DNA of 17,035 bases, from NCBI GenBank assembly GCA_024636105.1, contig JAGXHO010000186.1, positions 1 through 17,035 on the forward strand. The letters are read 5' to 3'. Both the position numbers and the translations under genes were made by a program. The DNA is from Trueperaceae bacterium (GTDB lineage Bacteria > Deinococcota > Deinococci > Deinococcales > Trueperaceae). The number at the start of each line of letters is the position of its first letter. Position 1 is the first letter of the stretch. The notes under the pieces were generated by a model. The model saw only the letters and a list, made by a program, of their open reading frames with translations. It searched no databases and was not told where the DNA came from. Shown one piece after another: positions 1-8,018 of this stretch.

Positions 1-1
1 C

Positions 2-1777
2 TTGGGCGCTGCGCGTGCCCAGCTCGCCGCCGGTGGCATCGACCTCGCGTTCGACGCCGCCGCGCTCGCGAACGTGCTCGAGGGATTGAGCGGTTCCCTG
101 CCGCCCGAAGCGAACCCACTCGTGGTGCGCGCCGTCGCCGCCTTGCGTACGTTGGGTTCCGGCGCCATCCGCGCCGCTTGGGACGACCAGGGGCTGCGCT
201 TCGAGCAGGTGCTCGTCGTGCCCGACGACGCGCCGGATCCCGCCCTGGCGCGCCTGCTCACCTCGGCCCCCCGAGCCGGACGCCCGCTGTGGCTGCCCTC
301 CGACGCCTCGGCGGTCGCCTCCAACTACGTGCCGCTGCGCGCCTGGATCGATTACGTCGACGGCTGGCTCGTCGACCTCGAACCGATCACCGGCATGCGC
401 GCCGACGTGCGCGGGCTGGCGGCCGACTACCTCGATCTCGACCTCGACGCGGCCCTCCTCGGCTGGGTCGGCGAGACCGTCCACTCCGTCACGCTCGAAC
501 CGCTCGGCACCGATCTGCGCGGGTGGGTGTACGGCCCCGGGACCCTCGTGATGGTGCCGGTGGCAGACGAAACGGCTGCGCGCACCGGGATCGAGCTCCT
601 CGGACCCGGCCTGCTGCGCTCGTTCGCGAGCCTCTCGCAGCTCGACGCCGGACCGATGGACCCGTTCGGTGCGGATCCGTTCGCGGACGACCCCACGGGC
701 CTCGACGGGCTCTTCGGGGCGGAGAGCGTCGCGGTCGAGACCATCACGATCGGCGGCATCGAGGTCGACCGCATCCGGATGGGCCCCACGCTCGACCTCG
801 CGGTCGCCGTCGTCGACGGCCACCTGATCTTCGCGTCGCCCCCCTCGGCGCTCGAGGCGCTGCTCGCGGCGCGCGACGGTGGCTCCAACCTGCTCTCCGG
901 CCCCGCCGGCGCGCCCTGGCGCGCCGCGTACGCGGCGGTCCCGGACGCTGCCCGCGACGTCTCGATCAGCGACGTGGCGGCCACGCTCCACGGGCTCGCC
1001 GACCTCGCCGAACTGGCCTCGCAACCGCTCGCGAGCGCGATCCAAACGGCGCTCGTCGTCGCACCCTGGGAATCGACGGGCGGCTTCGACGACGATTGGG
1101 ACGGGTCCTTCGACGACGGGGACTACGACCCCTTCAGCGACCCGTGGCTCCTCGACGAGAACGGGCGCACGCCCCCGGAGGACTGGAATGCCGAGGCGCT
1201 CGTCGGCACGCCGCTGGCCGAGCGCGGCGCGATCGAGCTCGGGACCACGCTGGACGCGGAGCTGACCGACGCCGAGCAGTACCTCGCTTGGGACCTGGTC
1301 GGCGCGGCCCCGGGGACGCTCGTTCAGGTGGAGGTCGCCGACCCGACGGGCTTCGAGGTCGATACCTACCTGTACGTCGTCGACGCCGACACCGGCTTGG
1401 TGCTGTTCTCCAACGACGACTTCGGTGGCACGGACCTCGCGGCCGTCGTCTTCGACGTGGTCGCAGGCGTTCGCTACCGCATCGTGGCCTCGAGCTTCGG
1501 CGGCTTCGCCACCGGTACGGTCACGGTCTCGGTGCGCGACCGCGCGGCCGTCCTCGCCGAGGCCGAGGCCCCGGAACCCGCGGTGCCTGCCGAGCCCGAG
1601 GCGCCCGCCGAGGTCGAGCCCGAGGTCGACCCGCCCACCTTCGCCGAGCTGCTCGGGGTCACCGACCTGATGCCGCGCGTGCTGGCGATCCTCGCGGAGC
1701 GGAGCGGCATCGCGGTCAGCGCGACGACCGTCGAAGGCAACGTCGTGCGCACGATCACGACGATCCCGCTGCGCTGA
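2..1777 (+). CDS. DUF3352-like protein with pre-peptidase-type C-terminal domain (5' partial)
   Basis: The reading frame is open at the left edge, so the true start and any signal peptide lie outside; 591 codons are visible. Residues about 1-345 are alternating alpha/beta, with repeated patterns such as DGWLVDLEPITG and DLAVAVVDGHLIFASPP. They resemble DUF3352-type surface proteins of unknown function; this is recalled likeness, not a search result. Residues about 360-390 form an Asp-rich stretch (FDDDWDGSFDDGDYDPFSD) that could bind calcium. Residues about 393-513 look like a PPC (bacterial pre-peptidase C-terminal) beta-sandwich, with the typical DTYLYVVDADTG and SNDDFGG turns. A Glu/Pro/Ala linker (about 518-545) follows, and a short tail ends in IPLR. 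Such proteins are usually exported. The gene ends at a TGA followed by a strong hairpin terminator. The coding nature is certain from length and composition; the function is unknown. Confidence 0.8.
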   Translation: MGAARAQLAAGGIDLAFDAAALANVLEGLSGSLPPEANPLVVRAVAALRTLGSGAIRAAWDDQGLRFEQVLVVPDDAPDPALARLLTSAPRAGRPLWLPSDASAVASNYVPLRAWIDYVDGWLVDLEPITGMRADVRGLAADYLDLDLDAALLGWVGETVHSVTLEPLGTDLRGWVYGPGTLVMVPVADETAARTGIELLGPGLLRSFASLSQLDAGPMDPFGADPFADDPTGLDGLFGAESVAVETITIGGIEVDRIRMGPTLDLAVAVVDGHLIFASPPSALEALLAARDGGSNLLSGPAGAPWRAAYAAVPDAARDVSISDVAATLHGLADLAELASQPLASAIQTALVVAPWESTGGFDDDWDGSFDDGDYDPFSDPWLLDENGRTPPEDWNAEALVGTPLAERGAIELGTTLDAELTDAEQYLAWDLVGAAPGTLVQVEVADPTGFEVDTYLYVVDADTGLVLFSNDDFGGTDLAAVVFDVVAGVRYRIVASSFGGFATGTVTVSVRDRAAVLAEAEAPEPAVPAEPEAPAEVEPEVDPPTFAELLGVTDLMPRVLAILAERSGIAVSATTVEGNVVRTITTIPLR

Positions 1778-1822
1778 GCGCAGCGCCGTCACCGGCGCCG
1801 CACGCGTTCCCCCAACGCAGAA

Positions 1823-1854
1823 GAGGCCCCCTGGTGCGTGCACCAGGGGGCCTC
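1823..1854. terminator. Bidirectional hairpin terminator
   Basis: A perfect 14-bp stem (1823-1836 pairing with 1841-1854) encloses a 4-base loop, cgtg. It lies between the stop of the exported-type gene (+) and the stop of trxA (-), so it can serve both convergent genes. The U-tract is poor on both sides (cttcga on +, ttctgcgtt on -), as expected at this G+C. Confidence 0.8.
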
Positions 1855-1907
1855 CTTCGATCAGGAACGCCGGCGCCCGAGCTGGGCGGGCGCTCGGTCG
1901 CCGCGCG

Positions 1908-2243
1908 TCAGTTGACCGCGCGCGGGACGTGCTTGGCGAGCTTCGCTTCGTAGGCGGACTTGGGCATTGCGCCGACCATCGTCTCGACCGGCTGGCCGTC
2001 CTTGAACAAGATGACCGTCGGGATGCTCATGACGCGGAACGACATGGCGCTCTGCTGGTGGTCGTCGACGTTGAGCTTGCCGACCTTGAGCGTGCCGGCG
2101 TGTTCGCTGGCGAGCTGTTCGATGACGGGGCCGACCATCCGGCACGGGCCGCACCACGGGGCCCAGAAGTCGACGAGCACAAGGCCCTTGCTGGTTTCTT
2201 GTTGGAAGTTGGCGTCGGTGAACTCGACCAGGGATCCGGCCAT
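1908..2243 (-). CDS. trxA: Thioredoxin
   Basis: A small cytoplasmic dithiol-disulfide oxidoreductase that reduces protein disulfides and is normally recycled by thioredoxin reductase. At 111 residues it has the usual size of a single-domain thioredoxin. The active site WCGPC is at residues 30-34 (Cys31, Cys34), preceded by the buried Asp of VDFWAPW. The cis-proline loop MSIPT has its Pro at 75, followed by the strand VILFKDGQPV. The ATG at 2243 is preceded by a strong Shine-Dalgarno sequence, GAGGAGG, at about 2249-2255 on the opposite strand. The gene is collinear with the upstream deaminase gene, 59 bp away, and may be co-transcribed with it or read from its own promoter. It ends before the hairpin at 1823-1854. 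The identification is firm. Confidence 0.97.
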   Translation of the reverse strand: MAGSLVEFTDANFQQETSKGLVLVDFWAPWCGPCRMVGPVIEQLASEHAGTLKVGKLNVDDHQQSAMSFRVMSIPTVILFKDGQPVETMVGAMPKSAYEAKLAKHVPRAVN

Positions 2244-2258
2244 GGGTGCCTCCTCAAG

Positions 2259-2280
2259 GCGGCGGCGGACGAGCCGCCGC
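2259..2280 (-). other. GC-rich hairpin in the trxA leader
   Basis: An 8-bp perfect stem (2259-2266 with 2273-2280) with a 6-base loop lies in the 59-bp gap between the deaminase stop and the trxA Shine-Dalgarno site. There is no T-run after it in the trxA direction, so it is not a convincing terminator. It could be a processing or leader structure, or chance at this base composition. Confidence 0.3.
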
Positions 2281-2302
2281 GCGGTACGCCCGTCATGCTA
2301 GG

Positions 2303-3520
2303 TCAAGCCGGCGCCGGCGGTACGTCGCCCACCGTACCGGCCCCGGCCCCTGGCGGCCATGGGGCGGGTTCTGGCCACGAGCGGAGCAGGGCCGCGGCGC
2401 TGCCCCGCACGACCCGCGGCGCGGTGCCGCCGAGCGCGCGGTGCCCCCCTTTCACCGCCGCCCACACGATCTGCGCCGGGTCGGCGGACGCCCCGTGGAC
2501 GGCGCGCGCCGCCCCGAACTCGTCCACCGGCGAGAGCGACGGGCTCGAGCCGAGCGAGTCGGTGCCGAGCCCCACCGTGACGCCAAAGCGGGCGTAGCGC
2601 GCCCACGGGAACGTGCCGCATTCGAGCAGCGCGTTCGAGCGCGGGCAGTGGACCACGGCGCAGCCGGCGCGCTGCAGTCGACGGACGTCGTCGTCGTCGA
2701 CGTGGATCGCGTGCACCAGGGTCGGCCGCGCCGCGAGCACGCCGAGGTCGTCGAGGTAGCGCACGGGCGTCGCCCCCGACGGTCGGAACGCCGCCAGCAA
2801 CGGCCCCATGGCGTCCCGCAGCGCCCCCGTCCCGTATGCATGCAGCTCGAGCTCGCCGGGGTCCTCGGCCACGTGGATCTGCAGCGGCAGGTGGTGCGCT
2901 GCGGCGTACCCGGCGAGCCGCTGCAACAAGGGCGCCGACACCGTGTGCGGCGTATGCGGCGAGAGGCCCACGCGGACCCCTCCAGGGCGCTCGCGCGGCC
3001 GATGCCGCGCGACGACCGCGACCGCCTCGGCGAAGCGCGCCTCGGCCTCGGCCGGTTCGGGGCCGAGGACCTCCCAGTAGGCCACGCCGCTCAGCTCCCG
3101 GTCCTCGAGCAGCCGTGCGAGCACGGCCTCGTCGGTGACGATGTCGCCGACGGTGGAGACGCCCGCCGCCTTCAAGGATCGGAGGCCGCGCTCGGCCGCG
3201 GCCAGACCCCGTCCGCCGGCGCGCGCGTGCGCGATCGCGGCCTGGATGAAGGCCCCGTACGGCCCGGGCGTGAGGGGCAGGTCGCTCAGGTCCAGATGCG
3301 TATGGGCGTTGACCGGCGTCGGTGCGATCACGCCGACGGCGGGGCGCTCGATGGCCCCCGGGTTCGCGGCGCGCAGCTCCGACGCCCGGCCCACCGCGAC
3401 CACGCGGGCCGGCTCCGGCGCCACCTGCACCAGGACCGCCGCGTCGCGACGCGGCGTCCCGAGCCCGTCGTAGACAAGACCGGCCGGCCAGAGCTCGCGC
3501 CGCGGCCCGCCGGCGCTCAC
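2303..3520 (-). CDS. mqnX: ATZ/TRZ-type amidohydrolase, probable aminodeoxyfutalosine deaminase
   Basis: A metal-dependent amidohydrolase of 405 residues. Its likely role is deamination of 6-amino-6-deoxyfutalosine in the futalosine route to menaquinone. The first metal motif HTHLDL is at residues 73-78. His216 sits in LQIHVAED with the catalytic-type Glu219, a further His pair lies in LVHAIHVDD (270-273), and HCPRSN is at 291-296. The metal Asp321 lies in GLGTDS. This is the pattern of the chlorohydrolase/SAH-deaminase branch, to which the Helicobacter aminodeoxyfutalosine deaminase belongs. The GTG start at 3520 overlaps the mqnC stop as GTGA, which implies translational coupling. A much longer in-frame opening upstream lies inside mqnC and is not used. 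Substrate is inferred from the mqnC neighbour and motif type; guanine or SAH deaminase-like activity is an alternative. Confidence 0.82.
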   Translation of the reverse strand: MSAGGPRRELWPAGLVYDGLGTPRRDAAVLVQVAPEPARVVAVGRASELRAANPGAIERPAVGVIAPTPVNAHTHLDLSDLPLTPGPYGAFIQAAIAHARAGGRGLAAAERGLRSLKAAGVSTVGDIVTDEAVLARLLEDRELSGVAYWEVLGPEPAEAEARFAEAVAVVARHRPRERPGGVRVGLSPHTPHTVSAPLLQRLAGYAAAHHLPLQIHVAEDPGELELHAYGTGALRDAMGPLLAAFRPSGATPVRYLDDLGVLAARPTLVHAIHVDDDDVRRLQRAGCAVVHCPRSNALLECGTFPWARYARFGVTVGLGTDSLGSSPSLSPVDEFGAARAVHGASADPAQIVWAAVKGGHRALGGTAPRVVRGSAAALLRSWPEPAPWPPGAGAGTVGDVPPAPA

Positions 3521-4641
3521 GCCGCGGCGGCGTCGGGGCCGAGCAGCGCGTCGACGTCCGGGCGCCGCACGATCCGGTAGAGGCTGTCGCGCTGGGCCGG
3601 CACGAAGCCGGCGTCGACCACTTGCCGCACGATCTCGCGCTCGGCGGTGGCGCTGTGGCGAGCGCCCGCCTGCGACACGACGTTCTCTTCGAGCATCGTC
3701 GATCCGTAATCGTTGCAGCCGAAGAACAGGGCGGTCTGCGCGACCTTGTGGCCCATCGTCGGCCAGGAGGCCTGGAAGTTGGCGAAGTTGTCGAGCAGCA
3801 AACGACTCAGCGCGACGTTGCGCAGGTAGGCGGTGGCGTCCGCGCCGGGCGCCTTCCCCTCGATCCGCACGCCTTGCGTCTGGAGCGTCCACGAGATGAA
3901 CGCGGAGAAGCCGTTGCCGTGCGTCGCGAGCGCCTGGTCCTGGGCCTCGCGCAAGCGCAGCAGGCTCGCCGCCCGCTGCGCGACGGACTCGCCGAACCCG
4001 ATGACCATCGTCGCGGTCGTGTACAGCCCGAGTGCTTGCGCCTCACTCATGATCCGCAGCCAGTCATCGGTGCCGATGCGTGCGGGCGACACGTGCTGCG
4101 CGTGCCGGACCTCGTCGACGAGCATCTCGCCGCCGCCGCCCGGGAGCCCGTCGAGGCCGGCGGCCTGGAGTTCCACGAGCACCTCGCGGGTGGTCATCCC
4201 GGTGAGCTTCGCCATCCCCTTGATCTCCTCGGGGCTGAACACCTCGAGGCGGATGGTGGGGTGGCGGCGCCGGAGCTCGCGCAGCAGGTCGAGGTACCAC
4301 GAGAACTCCAGGTACGGGTTCACGCCGCCCTGCATGAGCACGCGCGTGCCGCCGACGGCCTCGAGCTCGGTCAGCTTCGCCGAGATCTGATCGACGTCGA
4401 GCACGTAGTGGTCGTCCTGCCGCCGGGTCCGGTAGAACCCGCAGAAGGCGCAGCCGACGTTGCACACGTTGGAGTAGTTGACGTTGCGGTCGATGAGGTA
4501 CGTGACGAGCTCGGGATCGGTGCGCGCGAGCCGCACCTCGTGGGCCGCACCGCCGAGCTCGAACAGCGGCAGCGCGTGCAACGCGACCCCTTCGTCGGCG
4601 GTGAGCCGGGCGCCCGAAGCGGCCCGTTGGATGAGCGACAT
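3517..4641 (-). CDS. mqnC: Cyclic dehypoxanthine futalosine synthase (radical SAM)
   Basis: A radical-SAM enzyme of menaquinone biosynthesis that cyclises dehypoxanthine futalosine in the futalosine pathway. It has 374 residues, as usual for the family. The iron-sulfur motif CNVGCAFC (CX3CX2C) has Cys60, Cys64 and Cys67 after the RNVNYSNV lead-in. Later family blocks are visible: LMQGGVNPYLEFSWY, LDGLPGGGGEMLVDEVR, and near the C-terminus GCNDYGSTMLEENVV, which favours MqnC over the related MqnE and CofH. The ATG at 4641 has no Shine-Dalgarno site but lies 6 bases after TAGACT, consistent with a leaderless mRNA. It leads a group with the coupled deaminase downstream and diverges from the large NTPase gene. 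The other mqn genes are not in this window. Confidence 0.93.
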   Translation of the reverse strand: MSLIQRAASGARLTADEGVALHALPLFELGGAAHEVRLARTDPELVTYLIDRNVNYSNVCNVGCAFCGFYRTRRQDDHYVLDVDQISAKLTELEAVGGTRVLMQGGVNPYLEFSWYLDLLRELRRRHPTIRLEVFSPEEIKGMAKLTGMTTREVLVELQAAGLDGLPGGGGEMLVDEVRHAQHVSPARIGTDDWLRIMSEAQALGLYTTATMVIGFGESVAQRAASLLRLREAQDQALATHGNGFSAFISWTLQTQGVRIEGKAPGADATAYLRNVALSRLLLDNFANFQASWPTMGHKVAQTALFFGCNDYGSTMLEENVVSQAGARHSATAEREIVRQVVDAGFVPAQRDSLYRIVRRPDVDALLGPDAAAA

Positions 4642-4647
4642 GGACCG

Positions 4648-4653
4648 AGTCTA
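4648..4653 (-). promoter_or_regulatory. -10 box for leaderless mqnC
   Basis: TAGACT on the minus strand, then 6 bases, then the mqnC ATG. It matches TANNNT at the distance that puts the transcription start at the start codon. No clear -35 box is seen. Confidence 0.6.
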
Positions 4654-4673
4654 CCCGCAGCAGGCGGGACCCC

Positions 4674-4712
4674 GCGTAGCGGTCGCACGCCCGTCCGGGA
4701 CGAGCGTAGCGG
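4674..4712. repeat. 9-bp direct repeat in a divergent promoter region
   Basis: GCGTAGCGG occurs at 4674-4682 and again at 4704-4712, exactly 30 bp apart (about three helical turns). It lies between the divergent mqnC and NTPase/TPR starts. The first copy also sits in a small dyad, CCGC-GTA-GCGG (4672-4682). It is a candidate operator for one or both promoters; no binding protein is known from the sequence. Confidence 0.45.
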
Positions 4713-4751
4713 AGCTCACGAAGCCTGTGTACTTCCCATGCGATCGAGGCG

Positions 4752-4757
4752 TAAACT
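4752..4757 (+). promoter_or_regulatory. -10 box for the leaderless NTPase/TPR gene
   Basis: TAAACT, 6 bases, then the GTG at 4764. This is a near-consensus -10 box at leaderless spacing, with no Shine-Dalgarno site available. It supports the GTG as the true start. Confidence 0.65.
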
Positions 4758-4763
4758 GCCCGG

Positions 4764-7700
4764 GTGTCGGCCCCCCGAACGACCTCCAGCGACGCCTCGA
4801 GCCCCTGGCGCCGGATCTTCGAAGACGTCCGCGAGAGCGTCGGCAACGAGCGCGACGAGCATGGCGTGCTCGGGAGCATCAACTGGCTCCGCCACCAGAT
4901 GGACGTCCGCGGCGCCAACCCGAACATCGTGCGCAACATCATCTACCGCGACAAGGGGAAGCTGCCGGACAAGCGCGTCCTCTTCCAGATCCTCGACGAG
5001 CTGTGGCGCGACCGCGGGCACGGACCGCTCCGATCGCCCGAACTCGAGGTCCTGCTCGCGCCTGGGAGCGGCAACGACCAAGAGGTGCTGCAGCTGCTCG
5101 GCCGCGAGAAGCGCCGCGCCTACCGTACCTTCGTGCAGAGCGTGCGCTCCGGCGGCGATCCCCGGTTCGTGGTCGTCGGCAAACCGGGGAGCGGCAAGAC
5201 GCTGCTGAGCGACTACATCCAGCAGGCGCTCGAGCTCGCACCGCCGGCCGCCGATCGGCTGGTCCGGCTCGAGTTCTCCGGCACCGACCTCGCCACCGCG
5301 CTCGCGCGCCTCGGCGCCCGGCTCGGCGCACCGAGCGAAGTGCTGCAGGCGAAGCTCGTGCGGGTCGGCGCGTCCAGCGCCTTCGCCGTGCAAGCCGATG
5401 CGCAGGCCGACGTCGCGCGCACGATCGTCGACGCCGCGCGCGCCTTCCAGGGGCGTCAGGTGCTCCTGCTGCACGTGTCGCAGTCGCTCGGTGGCCAGGA
5501 GAGCCTCGGCCTCTCGCCGCTCCGGCTCAACACCCCGGACGTGCCGCGGGTGTCGGCGGCGGAGTGGCTGTGGGCCTCGCTCGTCGAACCGCTCTCCAAG
5601 CTCGCCGGCACCGCGCTGCTGGTCTCGATGACCGACCTGCCGCTGCGCGCCCAGCAGCGCCTCGGCGACTTCGAGGGCCCGATCCGCCTCACCCCACCCA
5701 CGGCCGGCGAGGCGCGCCGGTTCGTGCGCGCCCGCCTCCCGAACGCGACCCCGGCACAGCACGAGGAGATCGTGCAGCGAGCGGGGCGCTCGTTCGAAGA
5801 GCTGCGTACGCTGACGCTGCTCGCGGAGATCCGCGATCCGGACGCCGAAGGCGGCCCCGCCGACGCCGCCAAGTCGATGACGCAGCTGTCGCACCTGCTC
5901 GACGCCTCGGGGGACGACCGCCTGCGGGGGTTCCTCGCCGCCCTCGCGGTCTTGTCGCTGCCCGAGTACGCCTCCTTCCCGCGCGCCGCCCTCGCCGAGC
6001 TGCGCGCGAAGCCCGACCTCGACCTGTCGAACCTCGAGGGGGCGTTCCTCGACACCGTGCCGGGGCGCAGCGACGACGTGCGCTGCTTCTCGCGCCAACT
6101 CGCACGGGCGTTGCGGGAGCGGCTCCAGGTGGGCCAACCGGCGCGCTACCGGGAGCTCAACCGCCACGCCGCCGCTGCCTTCCACGAGGCCGCAGAAGCC
6201 GAACCGCAGGGCGAGACCGCGACCCGTTACCTCGCGCACTTGTTCGAGGCGCGCGACTGGGAGGGGCTCGCGTCGTGGATGCACGAACGCCCCACCCAGC
6301 AGACGCTCGTGCGGCGCATCTGGCTGGCCGCCACCCAAGAGCTCGTGGACGGCCCGCGCTTGGAGCGACTCGCCGTGCAGGTCGCCGCGCACTACGTCAA
6401 GCTCGGCACCTTCCAGCACCCGGACGTGCGCGACGCGTTCGCGGTGCTCTCGGCGTCGAGCGACGTCGAGGCCCGGGCTTGGACGGTGCTCAAGCGCACC
6501 GAGGGCCTGATCCTGCGGGGCCACTACGAACGTGCCGCGGAGCTGCTCGGCGCGCTGCCGGCGACCCGAGACCCGGTCCTGCGGGCCGAAGGCGCGCTCG
6601 CGCGCGCGAGCATCGAGCGTTGGCGCGGCGATCTCGAGCGGGCCAGCGGCTACGTGCAGGACGAGGCGCCGCGCGAACTCGCGAGCGCCCCACCGAGCGC
6701 CGCCGCCGACGCCGTGCGGGCGAAGATCGGGCTATGGTCGGGCCTCATCGCCAAGGACCTCGGTGACCTCGAGTCCGCGCTCGCCGCCTTCGATGCGATC
6801 CCGCGAGCCGACGACCTCGACGCCGCCCGGGTCGCCTTCCAGCGGGGCGACGTCTTCATGAAGCTCGGGCACTTCGACCGCGCGCTCGCCGCGATGAACA
6901 CCGCGGTCGCGCTGGCGCGGGGCTCGGAGGCGCTCGTCGCGGAGCAGACCCGCTACCTCGCGCGCCGTGGCACGGTCCACCGGCGGATGGGCGACCTCGA
7001 CCGCGCCTTCGCCGACTTCGAGGAGGCGCGCCACGCGCTGCTCGGCGCGCGGCCGGACGAGGGGCGCCGGCGCGACACCGCCGAGGAGGCCGATCGCGAC
7101 TTCTGGCTTGCGCGCGTCGACGACGAGGCGGGCCTGGCCTCGTTGGCCGCGGGCCGCTACGACGAAGCCATGCTCGCCTTCGCCGCCAACCTCGAGCGCT
7201 TCCGCCGCTACGCCGACACCCAAGGGGTCGACGCCACCTACCGGGTGCTGCGGAGCCGGCTGCGGTTGGCGCTGGCCTACGGTTGCCGCGCGGTCGGTCA
7301 GCCGTTCCGGAGGCCCTTCGCGATCTCGGCCGCGCTCGGCGGCACCGGCCCGGACCTGCGCCACGCGCGCGACCTGATCGCGGGCATCCTCGCGCACATC
7401 GATGCGACGAGCGACGGCACCCGGTTGGGCACCTTGACGCGCGACACGCTCCTCGCGGCCAACCTCTTCGCGGCCGATGGTTCGTTTGCGCTCGCCGCCG
7501 CCGAACGGGCGCTCGCCGGCTCGCGCTACCCGTACCAACGCGCGCAAGCCCACGCCCATGCGGCCTGCGGTGCGCTGCGCTCGGGCGACCCGGACCTCGC
7601 CGAAGGGCACCTGGCCCAGGCCCGGGCGGCGCTGGCGGAGGCGACGTCCGGCGTGGGGTTCGAAGAGCGCGGCGACCTCGAGCTCGAGGCGTGGACCTAC

Positions 7701-8018
7701 GCGCTCGACGCCTTCGCGGCGATCCACCGCGGCGACGTCGCCGAAGCCGCCGCGCGCGTGAGCGCGGGGCTGCGACGCCCCGAGCTCGTTCGGTACCACA
7801 CGGCGCTCCTCCAGCAGTACGGCGACGCGGTCGAAGAACGCGACCTCGACGGCGACGCGGCGGCGCGGCTGCTCGCCGGGCTCGTCCCGATCGAGTTCGA
7901 GGGTGGCCTCGGTGCGCTGCGCCTGGCGGACGCCCTCGTGGCCGGCTGGCACGGCGTCGCGCCCTCCCCGGACGGCGACGCCGACGCACCGCCCCGGACG
8001 ACCGAGGTCGCGGCGTGA
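4764..8018 (+). CDS. Large HTH-like / P-loop NTPase (STAND-like) / TPR-like protein
   Basis: A soluble protein of 1084 residues with no membrane segment. Residues about 15-95 are helical, and about 36-85 (around NPNIVRNIIYRDKGKLPDK) resemble an HTH of XRE type; this is a weak visual match. A P-loop NTPase follows, with Walker A GKPGSGKT at 139-146. The expected Walker B strand VLLLHVSQ (233-240) lacks the usual Asp. A sensor-like strand LLVSMTD lies at 285-291. Residues about 380-455 look like the winged-helix segment of STAND ATPases. From about 465 to the end there are helical hairpins of TPR type, such as LGDLESALAAFDAI and LGHFDRALAAMNTAVALA. This architecture fits MalT/AfsR-like signal-responsive regulators, although the ligand and DNA targets are unknown. 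A defence-type STAND protein is an alternative, but no effector domain is evident. It starts at a leaderless GTG and overlaps the dehydrogenase gene by GTGA. Confidence 0.75.
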   Translation: MSAPRTTSSDASSPWRRIFEDVRESVGNERDEHGVLGSINWLRHQMDVRGANPNIVRNIIYRDKGKLPDKRVLFQILDELWRDRGHGPLRSPELEVLLAPGSGNDQEVLQLLGREKRRAYRTFVQSVRSGGDPRFVVVGKPGSGKTLLSDYIQQALELAPPAADRLVRLEFSGTDLATALARLGARLGAPSEVLQAKLVRVGASSAFAVQADAQADVARTIVDAARAFQGRQVLLLHVSQSLGGQESLGLSPLRLNTPDVPRVSAAEWLWASLVEPLSKLAGTALLVSMTDLPLRAQQRLGDFEGPIRLTPPTAGEARRFVRARLPNATPAQHEEIVQRAGRSFEELRTLTLLAEIRDPDAEGGPADAAKSMTQLSHLLDASGDDRLRGFLAALAVLSLPEYASFPRAALAELRAKPDLDLSNLEGAFLDTVPGRSDDVRCFSRQLARALRERLQVGQPARYRELNRHAAAAFHEAAEAEPQGETATRYLAHLFEARDWEGLASWMHERPTQQTLVRRIWLAATQELVDGPRLERLAVQVAAHYVKLGTFQHPDVRDAFAVLSASSDVEARAWTVLKRTEGLILRGHYERAAELLGALPATRDPVLRAEGALARASIERWRGDLERASGYVQDEAPRELASAPPSAAADAVRAKIGLWSGLIAKDLGDLESALAAFDAIPRADDLDAARVAFQRGDVFMKLGHFDRALAAMNTAVALARGSEALVAEQTRYLARRGTVHRRMGDLDRAFADFEEARHALLGARPDEGRRRDTAEEADRDFWLARVDDEAGLASLAAGRYDEAMLAFAANLERFRRYADTQGVDATYRVLRSRLRLALAYGCRAVGQPFRRPFAISAALGGTGPDLRHARDLIAGILAHIDATSDGTRLGTLTRDTLLAANLFAADGSFALAAAERALAGSRYPYQRAQAHAHAACGALRSGDPDLAEGHLAQARAALAEATSGVGFEERGDLELEAWTYALDAFAAIHRGDVAEAAARVSAGLRRPELVRYHTALLQQYGDAVEERDLDGDAAARLLAGLVPIEFEGGLGALRLADALVAGWHGVAPSPDGDADAPPRTTEVAA

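Noticed and set aside
2300..2305. TTGACC next to TAGCAT on the minus strand as a -35/-10 pair for trxA
   Set aside because: The hexamers are adjacent with no 16-18 bp spacer, and they coincide with the end of the deaminase gene.
3521..3892. N-terminal extension of the deaminase into mqnC
   Set aside because: The extra 124 codons are Arg-rich shadow sequence of mqnC, and a GTG at the mqnC stop gives a normal-length enzyme.
4478..6766. A 762-codon open frame on the plus strand, and a 602-codon one on the minus strand at 4716-6524
   Set aside because: Both overlap mqnC or the NTPase/TPR gene, are rich in Arg, Pro and Gly or lack any domain pattern, and reflect the scarcity of stop codons at this G+C. 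The frame at 4764-8018 has the motifs.
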